DNA of 5,677 nucleotides, from the NCBI GenBank assembly GCA_001303225.1, contig LJNI01000147.1:1-5677 (forward strand), given 5' to 3'. Shown one piece after another: positions 4,420 to 5,677 of this stretch. Made by a program: the position numbers and the translations under genes. Origin of the DNA: a candidate division TA06 bacterium DG_78 (lineage in GTDB: Bacteria > Hydrothermota > Tepidihabitantia > SM23-42). How positions within the stretch are numbered: the stretch's first letter is position 1; the number at the start of each line of letters is the position of its first letter. The notes under the pieces are model-generated. The model did no database searches, was not told the DNA's origin, and was given only the letters and a program-made list of their open reading frames with translations.

Positions 4420-5677
4420 TTACTTTAATACTACCAGCTTACCAATTCGCTTCTGCCATGGTGAATTGAGTGTGTAAAGGTACACACCCGCAACATCAGG
4501 TATCCAGGAGATTTCGTAGTACCCAGCTGATTTGTTCCCGATGATTGGCATGGCTACTAACCGACCAGAGACATCGTAGATTCTGAAGGCTATTGTGGCA
4601 TCTGAAGGTAATGTAAGATTAAAGACGGCTTTCTTCTTGGCGGGATTACTTTTGAGACCAAAGAAGAATGCTTCAGGTGAATCTTGATGCTCAGCTATCG
4701 AGGTGTAAACATTCGCAATGAATGCATAGTAATCTGCTGGTGCTCCTAGAGGATCAGTAGTACTATGTTCCAGTATGTCTTCTGCATATATGTAGTATTT
4801 TATCGTGTCGTTCTCTTGAGCCACCTGTGGTATTTCTCCACTATACCAGTCATCTCCAAGAGATTGTAATTCAGTAGAATCAAAATCGCTATCTTCCATG
4901 CGTTTAAAATAGAGGAATATCGCATCGAGACCTGCAACATCTGTGATCTTCGTATTCACCGGGAAAGGACCGCTAAAGGTCGTATCATTCCATACAGTTG
5001 TTGATTCTATGGCAGGCGATGTCATATCGATGCCGAATGAATCTGGTTGGGCATATACTCCATCATTGCCTGCAAGGTCAAATGCTTTTACCCGCCAGTA
5101 ATAACGTGCATGCTCTGACAGCGGTATTACTGTCGTAGCTGTTTCACAGGTATCGATAACTACCGGTGATGTGAACGTCATTACTGTATCTACATTGAGA
5201 ATGTACTGTACCGGACTTGCACGATTGCCAGAAATAATTCTTGCTGCATCACCCTTGTTACGTAAGACTTCTGACCACATAAACGTTACACTCGTGTCAC
5301 CAAGATACATGCCACCAACTGGTTGGATGAGTGTCGGTGCTTGAGGTGCGAGTGTGTCGATTTCGAATTTCCAGATAGCTGACCACAACCCTTCGTTTTC
5401 CACTCGGTCGACAGCTCTGACTCTCCAGTAGTTGATTGTATCGGTGAGCACTCCCGTAAATATTGTGTCATCGGTCGTGGTGTCAACTAATCCAAGGGTA
5501 AACATCGAATCCAATGCATACTGAATTCTATAGTAATCAACACCACTGAGATCGTCATATGCAGTATGCCATACGAATTCTACGGTAAAGTCATTTACGT
5601 AATCATTATTCGCAGGTGAGATGAGACTCACCTGTGTTGGTGGTGTTATGTCGACTCCGAATGAATCTGGTTGGGCA
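4420..5677 (-). CDS. Secreted Fn3-repeat protein with C-terminal sorting domain (partial, open at right edge)
   Basis: The frame is open to the edge (first full codon 5676-5674), so the N-terminus is missing; a GTG at 5631 is internal, not a start. In the visible 418 residues, two Fn3/Ig-like modules (about 12-107 and 108-217) each end Y-W-R-V-[R/K]-A-x-D followed by a D-x-x-x-P linker. A further beta-sandwich covers about 218-322 (DDWYSGEIPQV, KYYIYAEDI). The last 83 residues form a sorting tail: NPAKKKAVFNLTLPSDATI, FRIYDVSGRLV, SWIPDVAGVYLYTL, KRIGKLVVLK. This is a T9SS type A/FlgD-Ig-like anchor seen on surface adhesins and secreted enzymes. AQPDSFG[V/I]D recurs 208 residues apart, so the Fn3 pair is itself repeated beyond the edge. 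A charged segment, about residues 138-153, looks inserted in the second module. It is the first visible gene of the operon. Confidence 0.85.
   Translation of the reverse strand, partial: AQPDSFGVDITPPTQVSLISPANNDYVNDFTVEFVWHTAYDDLSGVDYYRIQYALDSMFTLGLVDTTTDDTIFTGVLTDTINYWRVRAVDRVENEGLWSAIWKFEIDTLAPQAPTLIQPVGGMYLGDTSVTFMWSEVLRNKGDAARIISGNRASPVQYILNVDTVMTFTSPVVIDTCETATTVIPLSEHARYYWRVKAFDLAGNDGVYAQPDSFGIDMTSPAIESTTVWNDTTFSGPFPVNTKITDVAGLDAIFLYFKRMEDSDFDSTELQSLGDDWYSGEIPQVAQENDTIKYYIYAEDILEHSTTDPLGAPADYYAFIANVYTSIAEHQDSPEAFFFGLKSNPAKKKAVFNLTLPSDATIAFRIYDVSGRLVAMPIIGNKSAGYYEISWIPDVAGVYLYTLNSPWQKRIGKLVVLK
5033..5053. repeat. 21-bp exact direct repeat, first copy (second at 5657-5677)
   Basis: CCGAATGAATCTGGTTGGGC plus one base recurs exactly 624 bp (208 codons) away at the window's right edge, encoding AQPDSFG on the minus strand. 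It is the junction of the repeated Fn3 pair and implies that a longer, fairly recent internal duplication continues outside the window. Confidence 0.8.
5218..5265 (-). other. Probable in-frame 16-codon insertion in the second Fn3 module
   Basis: LRNKGDAARIISGNRA sits between the W-S-E-V strand and the S-P-V-Q-Y-I-L strand, where the neighbouring module has a shorter loop. It is markedly more basic and polar than its surroundings, and the flanking strands join naturally if it is removed. It could be a natural long loop or a small coding insertion; the sequence alone does not decide. Confidence 0.35.

Noticed and set aside
1..5677. tRNA, rRNA, defence system, toxin-antitoxin pair or transposase
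   Set aside because: No cloverleaf, conserved rRNA segment, nuclease, or DDE/Y1/HUH motif was seen in either strand. The 70-aa and 37-aa genes do not resemble a known toxin-antitoxin pair closely enough to claim one.

Overview
The window reads as accessory chromosome of an uncultured, moderately AT-rich bacterium that makes many secreted, modular surface proteins. The evidence is a right-handed beta-helix protein, a beta-propeller of about 52-residue repeats, Fn3-like repeats, and two intact C-terminal tails of the type IX secretion (Por/T9SS-like) sorting-domain kind, plus a third tail left as a remnant. This mixture is familiar from the FCB group and candidate phyla such as WOR-3/Stahlbacteria, Cloacimonadota and Zixibacteria. 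The assignment is an inference from protein style; no marker gene is present.

All genes lie on the minus strand, so transcription runs from the right edge to the left. At the right, a compact operon holds a large Fn3/sorting-domain protein (5677-4420, open at the edge), a signal-peptide protein (4403-3606), a four-helix membrane protein (3599-2925) and a 37-residue single-span membrane ORF (2923-2810) that begins one base after the preceding stop. Next is a small soluble alpha-helical protein (2681-2469) with a near-perfect Shine-Dalgarno. A 380-base gap (2468-2088) follows, filled with palindromic repeats and a duplicated gene tail. Then come a strong sigma70-type promoter and a seven-repeat secreted propeller protein (2087-669), a remnant of a second sorting tail (672-535), and the start of a beta-helix protein (504-1) cut by the left edge.

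The unusual feature is a family of interspersed two-hairpin elements. The best copies (460-526 and 589-655) are each exactly 67 nt: a 25-nt hairpin (11-3-11), a 5-nt spacer (A[C/T]GCT on the plus strand) and a 37-nt bulged palindrome (9-2-7-3-7-9). Five loci carry them (460-526, 589-655, 2218-2275, 2298-2410 and 2709-2775, the last inverted). Stem sequences differ while the pairing geometry is kept. All five read open in one common frame with a related peptide (consensus near ANFTQIFDMIEKFSI). Where an element abuts gene sequence, the junction is at a TAT (Tyr) codon in that same frame. Two junctions lead into a duplicated 3' tail of the gene just upstream, and a third supplies the start codons of the beta-helix gene. 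This resembles a hybrid of REP/BIME palindromes and the in-frame Rickettsia palindromic elements. No transposase is in the window, and I cannot tell whether the family has been described before.
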